Source of the DNA: Hirudo medicinalis
Taxonomy: Eukaryota > Annelida > Clitellata > Hirudinida > Hirudinidae
Assembly (NCBI GenBank): GCA_011800805.1
Contig: MPNW01000190.1
Location: 127,186-191,185, forward strand
Length of the DNA stretch: 64,000 nt
Direction of reading: 5' to 3'
In this document: positions 12,301 to 22,683 of the stretch, piece after piece
Position numbering within the stretch: position 1 is the first letter of the stretch
Layout of the letters: every line of letters starts with the position of its first letter
Notes under the pieces: generated by a model
Told to the model about the DNA's origin: nothing
The model's database searches: none
What the model saw: only the letters and a program-made list of their open reading frames with translations
Position numbers and translations under genes: made by a program

Positions 12301-13042
12301 CTTGAAAACATGTCACATTTAATAATAGTGATGATAATGATGACCAATGGTGGTAATGCTGACTAATGATGATAATGATGATTAATTATAACCATTTTAA
12401 TATGAAAAGGCAACACACGACTACACATTAACATCACAAATCGTAAAAGGCGTTACACTGTAACACAATATTAAATATTCAATTTTTATAGCGCACCATC
12501 TGTCCATCAGAAGATTTAATCATAGTCACATGGTCAGACATGATCAAGTCAATGCACGAAAGACTAACGATGAGTCGATGAAGTAGATGATCAAGGAGGC
12601 AATGCTCAGCAGAAATACCAACACCACCTGAGAAAAATTAAACACAGGTTACCTCTACTTTCGTTCCCATAGGATTCTCTGCTGCTAGAATATTTTAAAA
12701 TAAAAGTTTCTAAACTAATATTCGTCCTGTTGTCGTCTGTCCCGATATGAGTTCTCCCGCCCAATCCTTCGCCTCGGACGCCCAACCGATCTGCACCTCT
12801 GGTTCCTTGTCTTTGTCCTTCTTCGACTTGACGGGACTCCCGACTGCCTCTCCGGGCACACCGGCATCTCGACAACACCAGAACACAACACGACCCAACA
12901 AGACGATAGCTAACCCGGTCAGAAAAGTGACGAGACTCGAACACAGAAATGCGTACCAGAATCTATCCTTGAGACATTCTTCATCTTCGCTCGATTCCGT
13001 TACTGTGGATGTTAAATTTGTCGAAGCCAAACGCCTGCTCAT
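2413..13042 (-). CDS. slo1: Slo1/BK calcium-activated potassium channel, N-terminal seven exons (partial)
   Basis: Large-conductance, voltage- and Ca2+-gated K+ channel of the plasma membrane. Seven exons on the minus strand hold phase: 13042-12716, 12627-12569, 11156-11060, 9881-9770, 8671-8520, 3865-3695 and 2504-2413 (336 codons plus 2 nt). Exon 1 carries the S0 helix ([12 protein letters not shown]) and the conserved [16 protein letters not shown]. Exon 2 is S1 ([12 protein letters not shown]). Exons 3-5 give S2-S5 ([19 protein letters not shown]). Exon 6 has the pore and selectivity filter ([11 protein letters not shown]). Exon 7 follows S6 (MFASFIPEI) and enters the first RCK domain (KYGGSY). 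The remaining RCK exons must lie left of base 1; none was found in 1-2412. Residues such as [11 protein letters not shown] match protostome Slo1. The start follows the family's usual N-terminus. Introns hold LINE, minisatellite and tRNA-like sequences. Confidence 0.95.
2533..2598 (+). pseudogene. Degenerate tRNA-Glu-like sequence
   Basis: A perfect T-arm (ACGGG-TTCGAGT-CCCGT), a perfect 4 bp D-stem (GTCT/AGAC) with the ATGGTCTAA start typical of tRNA-Glu, and 5 of 7 acceptor pairs (CCGCA/TGCGG). The anticodon arm is short by about seven bases and forms no proper stem-loop, so this is a pseudo-tRNA or the head of a SINE rather than a working tRNA. It lies beside Slo1 exon 7. Confidence 0.7.
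3600..3695. repeat. 31 bp duplication at the Slo1 pore-exon donor
   Basis: CTCTCCCCAACCTCCCCCAC followed by CGCCGACTCAC occurs twice in tandem. On the minus strand each copy begins GTGAGTCGG, so the 5' splice site of the pore exon is present twice, 31 bp apart, after a run of CATC repeats. Confidence 0.85.
4200..6342 (+). mobile_element. Degenerate LINE of the R2/R4 (restriction-like endonuclease) type
   Basis: Reverse-transcriptase and endonuclease fragments are readable in several frames. At about 4290 [14 protein letters not shown] is RT motif 3. At 4560-5240 a long frame reads through the post-catalytic region ([57 protein letters not shown]). The catalytic YxDD box is lost (YMYLK). From about 5690 a CxxC...HxxxxC knuckle (CRVCGRP, SHIRAGC) and an endonuclease-like PN...D block ([21 protein letters not shown]) follow; the usual PD is PN here. 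The element ends in a TAA/AAT microsatellite at 6343. Frameshifts and stops make it a dead copy. It sits in the Slo1 intron, antisense to the channel. Confidence 0.85.
5124..5378. repeat. Perfect 127 bp tandem duplication around a single N (likely assembly artefact)
   Basis: 5124-5250 and 5252-5378 are identical and separated only by the single N at 5251. This is the pattern left by a failed contig overlap rather than a biological repeat. Confidence 0.9.
6343..6426. repeat. TAA/AAT microsatellite at the LINE 3' end
   Basis: Interrupted (TAA)n tract that immediately follows the LINE 3' end. Confidence 0.9.
6660..6895. repeat. ATC/CAT-rich low-complexity tract
   Basis: Imperfect CATCATCAC and ATAATCATC repeats in the Slo1 intron. 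Confidence 0.9.
7057..7326. repeat. 18 bp minisatellite, about 15 copies
   Basis: Unit ATAGGTTTAGTGGTCATA with few variants (TTAATG, TTAATGATC). The unit is divisible by three, so all frames stay open. Slo1 intron 5. Confidence 0.95.
7508..7670. repeat. 33 bp minisatellite, about 5 copies
   Basis: Repeats of GACTGATAACAATGACAAC followed by AAAATAAATATAAT, with a TAATTA variant in alternate units. Slo1 intron 5. Confidence 0.93.
10560..10990. other. TTAATTAA-rich block in Slo1 intron 3
   Basis: More than a dozen TAATTA or TTAATTAA words, several as TTAATTAACGCC, separated by non-repetitive sequence. It is not a simple tandem repeat. TAATTA is the core site of many homeodomain proteins, so an enhancer is possible but unproven. 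Confidence 0.35.
11158..11352. repeat. 15 bp minisatellite (AACATTAACAACAGC), about 13 copies
   Basis: Abuts the acceptor of Slo1 exon 3, so the transcribed strand reads as a long GTT/GCTGTT tract just before the splice site. Confidence 0.93.
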
Positions 13043-14149
13043 GAAGATTCTTGTTCTATTTAACTTGAAAACAAATCATTCGGTCGACCTAATCAACGCG
13101 ACGCCCGCCCGACATCGTCTTCTGCTCTACGAACGACGTCAACTCGCGCTTTTAATTTGTCTTTTGAGGAGAGGGTGTGCATGCGGCATGCGATCCATTT
13201 CAAATAATTTTTATTTAAAAACATCGCTTTTAATGAAGCCTATTAAAGAGCGAATAAATGGATCTTAATTACAACCGACACTTTCGATCATCAGCGCTTC
13301 GTCGGGAATTCCGGGTTTGAAGATGATGATGGCGCCGCTTGCATTTGAACTTCGGGCGTGTGAAAATATTTGGAAATCGTCGAGAAGAGAGGAAGTCGTT
13401 AAAACAAAGTCGTCGGTTTCAGTGAAGCGAACAAAATCCTTGGCCGATCAATACGCACAGTGTGGTTCGCCTTTTCTGTACAGCCAGCACTGTGTGTGAA
13501 CGAATTTTGAGGTGTCCGAGTGTGTTTTAGGCGACCTCATTTGATCGCATGACGGACAACCAATATTCATCTCCCTCGTTACAGCTTTCTTAATACCCGA
13601 AGTTTCAGGGCTTTGACTCAAGACCATGCTTTGGAGGGCAAACAAGTTTATCAAAAACCGCAGGACAAATGAACAGTTTTGAGCATGCATCAATTTGTTG
13701 CACCTGTTGAGTATGAACAGCAACACTTGTCGATGCATGAGACAAAGATAAGATAAACTCCAGAGATTGATATCATTCTAATGCTGCTAACGATTGCATT
13801 AAAAGAAAGATTTAAATCTAGATCGATGTTTGTGAAAGCGATTTTTAACATATTGCTGCATTCTTTATTTGTTAAAGTTTTAGAATCAGTCGCTACTTCT
13901 GTTATTGCATTTAATTTATCTCAATTGAAGCACGATTTGTTGAAATTCAGTGAAATTTCTGAAGTTGTCGGTTGCACCTGCACATCCATGCGATGATAAA
14001 TTAACTTAATCAGTAATTTTTACAAAATCATTCAACTGAACATAAATTGTATATAATTAATAGCGTAATGTGATTAGCTAAATTTAAAATTAACCTTTAA
14101 ATACCTGGTTGAGTTTAATTAATAGAAAATCAAAAAACGGAATAAATGA
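13043..14149. other. Intergenic, Slo1 5' flank
   Basis: No supported gene. Should include the Slo1 promoter and 5' UTR. Short frames here have no recognisable content. Confidence 0.5.
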
Positions 14150-15530
14150 AAACGTTAATTCTTTAACTAATATAATAATTGAATATCAAAGTAAAATTGC
14201 AAGGGATCTCAAAACAAACCCAAAAGCATTTTGGAACTAATTAAATAAAACAAGTAGAATCAGAGATGAAGTATATTGGGTGATGATGGATTGGAACTTT
14301 CTGAGAATGTCGACAGGGCAAATGCTTTCGGAAAATTTTTTTCGACTGCGTATCTTGAGGATAGTGTTTTTGAAAGAGATAAAATGTTTTCCCAAACATT
14401 CTAGAGGGTGGAATGCAGGAAATGAAAGTAGACATCGCTACAGAAGAGGCAAAGTTGAAAGAATTAAACAGAATAAATCTGCAGGTCCAGATGGATTACA
14501 TCCAAGAGTTCATTTGGAAACAAGGCGGACAATTTCAAAATACTTGGAATACATTTTCAGAAATTCTGTTGAGAGTGGAGAAGTGGTGGGAGATTGGAAA
14601 ACAAGTTTTGTGGTACAAGAACCTATACCGCTGCACAAGAAAGGTCGACGAAATAGAAAACCCATTTCTCTGTAGTCGGTCTGCTCTAAGGTTCTGGAAT
14701 CATTTATTAAAGATCATATTCTGAATATGCTTGGATGTGCCTTCAGCGCAACTGTTCAACTGTTTACAACTGTTTTATTTAAACTGTTCATGAAAGAATA
14801 GTTTGAGTTCCTGCCTTCAAGATCTTCGACATTGCAGCTTCTGGGGTTTCTGGATATCGTAACTGCAGCTGTTGACTCAGGTACTGCAGTGGATGTTATT
14901 TACACAGACCTTGAAGAAGCCTTCGCCAAAATCTCACATGAGGGACTTCTTTTCAAGCTGGAGAGATATGGGGTGCGCAGCAAATTATTTCGGTGGATCG
15001 GGAATTAATTACTGAAAGAACCTTCAACGTCAGGCTCAATGAAGAACTGTCTGATAAACTGTCGGTTTTGAGTGGGGTTCCACATGGGAGTATCTTGGGG
15101 CCTCCTCTGTTCGTAATCATGTCAGTGACATCCAAGGATTAACCAAAAATATATTTCCGTTTGCGGCGATGCACAAACCTAAAGGGTGACTAGAAAAAAA
15201 GAAATGTGGGGGATGAAGCTGAATTGCAACAGGATATGGACAGGGTAACAGAATGGCAGAATGGCAAATATATGGCAGATGAAGGCGAATTTCAGTAAAT
15301 GTTGCCATTTGAAGTTTGGTGCCCTACATAAAGAAGTAAAATATGAATTGAAGGATCCCGATGAAGTAAAACAGGAGACAATGGAAAAGGAGTGTATCTC
15401 TGATTTGGGCATTTTTTTAGACTCTAGGTATCAAGGAACATATCCTGAATATGTTGATTTTTGCTTGCTTTTCATATTGTTAATTATGTGATACGGCGAG
15501 GGGTTCACCCGAACTGGTAATTTATATTAA
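14150..15530 (+). mobile_element. Degenerate CR1/Jockey-like LINE fragment
   Basis: Reverse-transcriptase motifs appear in changing frames: NKSAGPDGLHPRV (about 14480), IPLHKKGRRNRKPISL (about 14625), AVDVIYTDLEEAFAKISHEGLLFKL (about 14890), LSGVPHGSILGPPLFVI (about 15070), then a DMDRVTEWQNGKYMA-like thumb segment. Many stops and indels. It ends near a TAA-rich tract at about 15520. No 5' ORF1 or endonuclease was seen. Confidence 0.85.
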
Positions 15531-16079
15531 TAATAATAATTAAATAATAACACATTTGAATACTTCCACAACCTTGGCACTGCCCTCCTATTGACGGCCC
15601 TGTCTGTATGTAACATTTTGGAGACAAGTACGAACCAAAAAAACATATCAAGTTTCAAATATTGCGGTCGCGTGATTCGCTTTCTTGGACTATTGGATCG
15701 AGAAAAGCAAATGTTTTCTCCGGCGGATTCGCCAACAATGTGGAAGTAGAAAATGTCTTGCGACCAGCCGATGGTCTCATGATTTTTTTTTTGAAGAATC
15801 AGTTAAGGACACAAGATGGTGGAGTAATTGGATGCCCAGATTAGGTTGCAGTAATTTAGATATGGATATATGAGGGAGTAGCACAAAGTGAGAGTTGTTT
15901 TTGTATTAATATAGCGGCGTATACGTGATATTATACCAATATTACTGGAAATCTTACTGATTAAGTGCTGAATGTGCAATTTGAGAGAAAGAGATGTTCA
16001 TTCACAATAAGCCCACCAAACCTACAAAAGCCAACACGAGATACGGGAGAACCAGCAATACATACAGAAAGGTCACTGA

Positions 16080-17080
16080 GGCATAATTTTTTCCTGGAAT
16101 TATGGAATATCATCTAAACCGTTATTTTTAACTTTGAGTGATAGATAATTTGCACCACGCCAATCAGCTACTTTCCCAAGTTCAGTATTCATAACACTGC
16201 GCATATGTACAATGCCAGATATAAATACATTCGTACCATCGGCAAACAGTAGAAACTCCAAAATTTCGGAAGAATTGCACAAATCCTTAACGTAAACCAA
16301 GAATAGAAGAGGACCTAACACAGAACCCTGTGGTACGCCCAAAGTAACAGGTGCAGTGGAAGATGAGAAATTATTGCACAAAACCAACTGACTCCTATTG
16401 TTCAAATAACTCCGACACCAAGATAAACATGTGACTCTGTGCCATAGTGATGTAGCTTATCAATTAAAATTTCATTTTTTGTTGACAGTATCAAATGTCT
16501 TAGCAAGATCCAAAAAGACCCCAATTGTTAGTTGTCCTTCGTCCAAGGTATCAGAGGAGTGTCTTGGAGTGTATGAGTGAAATAGGCATGTAGGTGGCTT
16601 TGACGTAAGACAAATTGGTTCTCCTTGATCATGGAGAATTTTTCGAGGAATGAAGTAATGAAGAATGAAGAATGAAGTTCTGTTAAAGAAGTTTTTCTCA
16701 AAGAATTTAGAGAAATACGGAAGTATTGATATTGGTCTGTAGTTTGTGATATTTTCTTTAGAATCATATTTATGCAGAGGAATCACTTTTGCAATTTTTA
16801 GGGTATCCGGGAATAAACCATTTATTATTGCCGCTAGACCTGAATGCGGTTACTGTGTCATGTTAATAAGGAAATCCTTGATAAAGTTAATCCGAAGGAT
16901 ACAGCCGAGCAATTTATCGAATGTTCGGAGATCAGAAGAAGAATATTTGGTTCTTTTAACATTTGAAAGATCATTTGATCGATGCTGTTTTATACGTAAT
17001 GAACTAATGACGTTAATTAATCTTATACTCCCCCCTCCCATTGTCAAGAATTATCAAACTTTTTCAAATTCCCTCCCTCC
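16080..17080 (-). mobile_element. Degenerate Jockey/CR1-like LINE fragment
   Basis: Reading leftwards: IPLHKYDSKENITNYRPISILPYFSKFFEK (about 16780-16690, shown here as the RT fingers), LDLAKTFDTVNKK (about 16500), then NNRSQLVLCNNFSS, LGVPQGSVLGPLLFLVY and LLFADGTNVF. The catalytic FADD is FADG, so the copy is inactive. Its opposite orientation and different motif wording from the fragment at 14150 indicate an independent insertion. Confidence 0.85.
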
Positions 17081-17325
17081 CATTTTGATGACATAATTTA
17101 TTAATTAAAGCCTTAGCTAAATTTAACCTGGTTTTGAGTTCAATGAGTAAGATATCAATTAACGGAAAAGTTGTAGTATAAACTTTTATAATATAATTCA
17201 ATTTTCAGTTCATACTTTATATGTTTTTCAATTAATTTTTGATTGCAGCATTTATGAAACAATAACAAGACTATCCAGAGGCGGGAGTTAAGAAAGGATT
17301 AGTCGCAGACTGGTTTCAACGTAAA

Positions 17326-18626
17326 ATGAGGAGCAGGCAGGAAATCGTCGGGACAGTTTTGCTGACGTGCGGCGTAATTTGGGTAACAAGGAAAGCAATA
17401 AAGTATTTCTTTGCAAGAAATAGTGAAGAAGCCGATGGTAAAGTTCTAAAGGCATTGTTTTTTCCCGATCCACAGCTGGCATGTAGCTCACATTTCACTC
17501 TCATACATGGATGTCCTCATGTTCGTTGTGGATTATCGCACGATCCATCCCTGTCATATTCACAATTTCTGAGGTTTGATTTTGTTTTGTTGTTCACTGT
17601 TTATTTAATAAATTGCATTGGACAATTTTTAGACATAATGTGAATCAAGATTTCACATTTACAGGCTGCCTAGGCAAAATAGAATGACCATGAAGATATA
17701 AATAAATATAAATATTTATGCTGCTTATTAATGTATTATACATTGCTAGTATGAGTGAAGCTTCCATCACAATAATGTTGAGAAATTTCTGGTAAAATCA
17801 TAAATGGAATTTGGTTTGCAAAAATATGTTGTTATGTCATCTTATTTTGTCCTCAAAAATTTAATAATCCAAATAATTGCAAGACATCAACTACTTAAGC
17901 ATTATTACTTACTTACTTTAATTGTTAATAATGATATGCTTTTATTCCTCTCAATGTAAAGACAGATTATTTTCTTTAATTTACAGCTCTTTGGCATCTG
18001 TCAAGTACCACCTCGATGTCTGCTTGTTTGTTATAACCTCTGTCCCGATTGGAGATCTCTTGATGAGACTTCACGAAGAGGGCGTCAAGATCCGCATTTT
18101 GACAGACCAAGAGGAACTGAAGCAGCCCTCGACTCTGGTCACCACTTTTGTCCAAAAAGGTTGCTTGATTACATGCATTACATGGTCACATTGAAGATTT
18201 AAGATATATTTTAATAATATTAATAATTATAGATTTAACTAGATAGCGCAAGTGATTATTTTCCTCGCTTGTATGTTCCACTATTATTGGCTTTGCCATT
18301 CAAACTTTTGACTCACACAAGCATCCATCCTTCCTCCATTTAGAAGCATTTCTTCCTCAGGCATTGAAGTGAGACACAACAGCAGCTTTCTGATGCACCA
18401 CAAGTTTGCCATATTGGACAAGAAGATCCTAATCAGCGGCTCTTTCAATTGGACGATGACCGCTGCCAACGGCAACCACGAGAACCTGATCGTCACCAAC
18501 GACGCGGACCTCTTGGAGGCATTTTCAGGCGAGTTCGAGAGGCTGTGGAAGGTTTTCAATCCAACGTTTGCAATCAAAGATGCACGCTCGGAGGAACGTC
18601 GGGATCGCCGACTCACTCGAGTGTAA
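17326..18626 (+). CDS. PLD6: Zucchini/PLD6-type mitochondrial phospholipase D-family endonuclease
   Basis: Three exons (17326-17573, 17987-18159, 18361-18626) join in phase to give 228 residues, close to other PLD6/Zucchini proteins. The N-terminus has a hydrophobic anchor (about residues 8-26), as expected for a mitochondrial outer-membrane protein. A Cys/His-rich segment (HGCPHVRCGLSH) corresponds to the family's zinc-binding insertion. Exon 2 carries the LDVCLF strand. Exon 3 has the single HKD catalytic motif, HxKx4Dx6GSxN, in MHHKFAILD followed by GSFNWT. In animals this enzyme acts as a homodimer, makes piRNA 5' ends, and in some settings hydrolyses cardiolipin. A polyadenylation signal AATAAA is at 18695-18700. 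No paralog is visible in the window. The assignment is firm; biochemical activity is inferred from the intact motif. Confidence 0.94.
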
Positions 18627-19230
18627 ACGGAATTTTCCCTCGAGACTGTCACATGCAAAACACTCGTTCAATTTCTATTGGCCTACTTGCCATGAATAAA
18701 TTTAATGCTCTATGGCAGGCCATCAGTTGCTCATTGGACAAACTTATATCCATCCAGTCAATATTCTTGGTGACTTACGTAGAGTATGTTCGAGTTCATT
18801 TTGCATAACTAAGGCTTCAGTGCAGTCTGATGCAATCTAAATTTCAAAAAATTAAATTCAGATTTATGTACTTCTGGAAAACCTTTTTGGGATGTTTTAA
18901 TCGATAATTTGCCATGGAGCAACAGCTTCATAATTCGAAACGAATCAGTTGAATTCAACCTAGCTGATGTGTGTGTGGTCAGTAACATAATAAAAAAAAA
19001 CAACTTTCGTCTCAAAAGTCATAAGAGTAGCAAAAACAAACTTTAGATAAAAATGATCATGATGGCGCATGGAGGAGTCATATTTGCCACGATTCACACT
19101 AAATTCATGTCATTGAGTGCACAATGTTCTCAAATGCTAACAACACAGAATACTACAAAAAGAAAGCAGTTGGGTGGCACTTTGCACACACCTTCAATCC
19201 CGACTTAAAATGGACTGGAACGATTGCCGT

Positions 19231-21493
19231 TCAAATTCTTCCTCCTTTTCTCGGTCTCACGTAATCTTCGTCGTTGTCGTCCTCGTAGAACTCGTCGTCG
19301 TCGTCTTCCTCTTCGTCGTCATCTTCCACTCTTCTATATTTTCTACAGATGTTTGTGTATTGCTTCTTCCGTTTCAAGCCGGGCCAGGTTATGTTCCCGG
19401 CATCGGCCGCTCCTGCGACTCTCGTGCCGAGGCCGGGCTTGACGGCGGCGACGCTCTTTGCCGCATCCTGATTCGGTTTCTTGGCCTGCGGAGGCTGCTG
19501 TGAGTTTCTTGGAATAATCGTCTTTCCCTCCCTGCCTTGAGACTTCTTCCATTTGCTTTTCAAATCTGACTGATGGGAAGCACTGAGATGCTCGTACAAT
19601 GCTGGAGATTCTATGAAGCACAGATTGCAGAATGGGCAGCTAAACAGCCCAGTTGAGGGCTTGTTTTGTTGAGATGTTTGTGGTGTCTTCTGTATCTGAG
19701 GAGAGATGGTATTGGTGGCATTTGGAACCCTCGCTTGGAAGGATGGTTGGGGCATTTTGCCGGAGTTGGGAGTCCAGGGCGTCGTCGATACCGGCATCCT
19801 CATTCGAACCCCTCCAACTCTCGGAGTGGTGAATTTTGGCGGCGGTTGAACAACTTCGGGCTGGGTAGGCTTTATCTCTAACGGAATGACTCTGGCAGGA
19901 GCAGGAGATTTTTCCTTCTGCTCTGGAATTTCTTGCTCGACCATGTCGGCGCTGAGTTCGATTTCAATCTCGTTGCCAGATGTGGTCACCTTTGAAGCGT
20001 TCATGGCCGAACTCTTCAGTTTCTGAACGAGGAAACTGGCGTCCCCTATGATGATAGTCACTGGATCGGTCTGTGACACTCCGTCCACAAGCCTGTCGAC
20101 GGCAGTCATGTGAGAAAAGTTGGAGACGTCTTGGGAATGGTCGAGGATGGAATCATCGGGGTTCAAGCAGGTGGACGTGTCGTTCAAGTCCGCCAAGTTG
20201 TTCTGATCATCGGAGCCTGTTTGTATATCCCTGGATTCCTGGATAATTAAAATTGGATTGAACTAACTCAGAGGGTGAACAGTTTCTCTTGAAATTCACG
20301 AACTACATGAATGGACACATGACCATGGATTTGTAATATTCGTTGGCACCTATCTTAAGTTGTTGATTGTGCACGACAGATTCATAAGCTTGTTTTCTTA
20401 TTATTCTCAAAAGGCTGCACAAAGTAGTGATAGAGTTTTAATTGAAACAAGTAGAAACAAAGGAACAGGTATTAAAGTCATTAAAATTCCACTAACAAAA
20501 TGTAAATGCAGTTCATTTATATGGCATCGTATGCACGGTGTCAGGGGATCTTTTTATTAACCATTGACATAACACTCCTTCCCGAGAGAGCTTGTGGCAG
20601 GCGGATTGCGGGTTTCGAACGCGCCACGTTACGGCCGTTGCCATTGCTGCCGCACGCAGGAAGGCAACCCTCCGAGCTAACTTGAATGCAACATCTCACC
20701 TGGGTGGAGAGGTTGTGATCGGTGAGGCATCCAAAATCCACACACTGAGGTTCAGTCTGGAAAGAGCTGTCGACCATTTCGACGGAACTCTGCGCTTCCA
20801 CGTGACATTGAGTCGACAGGTTAAACTCGGTCTCTGCATTGGCTTCACTCGTGAGGATTTCCGTTTGGGAGCTGACCGCATCGGTTTCTGCGGTGGCCTG
20901 CATTTCCGAATCCGTCTGCAAACTCATGCTCATGTCAGTCTGAACTTGTTCCTCAGAAAGGTCCTGTTGAACCTGGCTGTCCTGCTCGCTCGTCTCGCAG
21001 ACTGCTTGCACGCTGATTTCTGCTTCACAAGCCATGCTAGTAGATGTTTGAGTGAGAGTATTGCAAAACTCCTTCAGGTCTGTTTGAGCTTCAGTTGAGG
21101 AAATGTTTAGTTCTGTTTGCATTGTGGCATTCTCCATTGGAGTTACATTCTGACATTCACTTTCAGCTGTTGTGACAGTGGCTTGGCATTCCATTTGAAC
21201 CATGCAAGGTTGGACCATAACTTCCTTGTGAAACTGACTTCCCAAGTTGAAATCAGATTCTGTCGCTTTGTGGATCAAATCGGAGTGAACTCGACTTTCA
21301 TCGGTCTGAATCTGAACTGATCTTAAGAAGACTTCATTGGTTTGAGTTCTGAGATTCTGTGTATCTGGCTGAACCTGAACCTGACATGATGCAACTTCTG
21401 GCAAGTTTGTCTGGAGTCTCTCATTCTTTGTTTCAATTGATTTGGTCTGAGACTCACCATTGTGTTTCTCCTGATCTTTTGAAATATCATAAA
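19231..21493 (-). CDS. C2H2 zinc-finger protein with a QT-motif repeat region (candidate LC8/dynein light chain scaffold), 5' end not found
   Basis: Two exons join in phase 0: 21493-20700 and 20238-19231 (about 599 residues). The first has roughly nine QT motifs (RTQTNEV, IQTDES, MQTELN, AQTDLK, LTQTSTS, VQTDMS, LQTDSE, SQTEIL, FQTEPQ) in an acidic, probably disordered chain; two more (IQTGSD, SQTDPV) start the second. Such TQT/QTD strings are the usual LC8 (DYNLL) docking form, and the combination with C2H2 fingers recalls ASCIZ/ATMIN. The second exon has one clear C2H2 finger (CPFCNLCF, then HLSASH), a Pro/Gln-rich linker and a very acidic Asp/Glu tail. The first exon starts in phase 1 after an acceptor at 21495-21494, so at least one upstream exon is missing. 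The ORF at 22165-21884 may supply it through a possible donor after 21970. The intron contains a SINE right beside the donor. ASCIZ orthology is only a suggestion; here the finger is C-terminal. Confidence 0.7.
20512..20690 (-). mobile_element. tRNA-derived SINE, tail type B
   Basis: On the minus strand: A-box-like GTTAGCTCGGAGGGTTGCC, B-box GCGTTCGAAACCC, then a body ending in a palindrome-like CACCGTGCATACGATGCCAT and ATAAATGAA. It begins about 15 bp past the donor of the zinc-finger gene's QT-rich exon, so an unspliced read-through would translate SINE sequence. Confidence 0.75.
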
Positions 21494-21883
21494 CTAAAAG
21501 AAAACAAGAAATAAAGATGTGAGATCGCTGCCATCAAAACAATGTGAAAGCATCTCAACTCACAAATATTGTTTTTACCATTATGTGAATGTTATTTCTT
21601 GATTCAAATGCAATTTCTTTGATTCATGTTCAAAAATTTCACTTTCATGGAAGGGTATAACGAACTTAAAATAGCATGAGTTATTTAAACTAGGAAATCC
21701 TTCCATCACAAATGATTTTGATTAGTGAAAACTATCCAAGCCCAAAATAGATCAGGAAAAAAGCAAGGTTTATTATCAGTGCTTAAATAATATTAATGAT
21801 ATAGGCAGTAATTGTTAAAGTATGTTGAATGGAGTTCTATTTAAAAAAATTTGTTGTGCAATTTGTTGAGTGAAAACATGAGA

Positions 21884-22165
21884 TTAGGCTGCAAGGATTT
21901 TAGCAGTAGCTCTCATATTGTAAACTGTGGAATGATACAAACTTTTGACAACAAGCTTTGACTCTTCACTAGATGTTTTTTCTATAACCAGTGAATGGTG
22001 CATGTAATGACAAGATTCCAATTTAGCGCCTTCGTCGGAGTTGGTAATTCGATTTTCAGAGTTTTTGAAATCCCATTTTTCGGAAAAGGGCTCAACCGCA
22101 AGCAACTTATTAATTAACTCTTGTCTTAAAGTAAATTCAAATTCATATAACACCCGATCGCCCAT
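21884..22165 (-). CDS. Hypothetical 93-residue protein or 5' exon of the neighbouring zinc-finger gene
   Basis: An open frame from ATG (22165) to TAA encodes 93 residues starting MGDRVLYEFEFTLRQ. I do not recognise the family. It has no signal peptide or membrane segment and looks like a small mixed alpha/beta protein. It lies 390 bp upstream of the QT-rich zinc-finger exons on the same strand and about 520 bp from the start of CC2D1 on the opposite strand, so the gap 22166-22683 could be a shared divergent promoter. A donor-like GT after 21970 would splice in phase to the exon at 21493, which would make this the missing 5' exon. Transcript evidence would decide between the two. Confidence 0.45.
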   Translation of the reverse strand: MGDRVLYEFEFTLRQELINKLLAVEPFSEKWDFKNSENRITNSDEGAKLESCHYMHHSLVIEKTSSEESKLVVKSLYHSTVYNMRATAKILAA

Positions 22166-22683
22166 CTTCTGTTATAACTCAGTCAAAACAAAGCTCCCCG
22201 AAAAGCGGAAGTTCCTGAGTCAAGGCCATTTGATTGTGCCAATTGCGATAATCAAATCATATGTGAAAAACTACTAATAAATGTTGTATTACTTTTTTTT
22301 TAAAACTAATCTTAATAGATATGCATGGCTTATAGCAATAACAATCGAGCATTACCTAGCGATGATATAATAAAACATAATCTAGAAGTCGTACATATTA
22401 TTACGCATTAATAAATATAACATTACATAAATTGAACCTAGACAATAACATTGCGCATGTATGTCAAATTATTCCATTTCCAGAAGTGATGAATTATAGA
22501 TTATAGAATTACAGATATTTTTTATTGAAATAGTTTTATTGTGCAATGCAATGCAGCACAAGAGTATTTTTTAATATGATTTATCTGATTTTCTTTATTC
22601 TATTATTGATTCATACATGTTCTTCATAGTTATGCTCCTATTATTAAAAGTAAACAAACACATTGGTGGTGCCGTTCGTAAAA

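Noticed and set aside
20592..21098. 168-codon plus-strand frame
   Set aside because: Antisense of the QT-rich exon, which has splice sites in phase with the zinc-finger exon.
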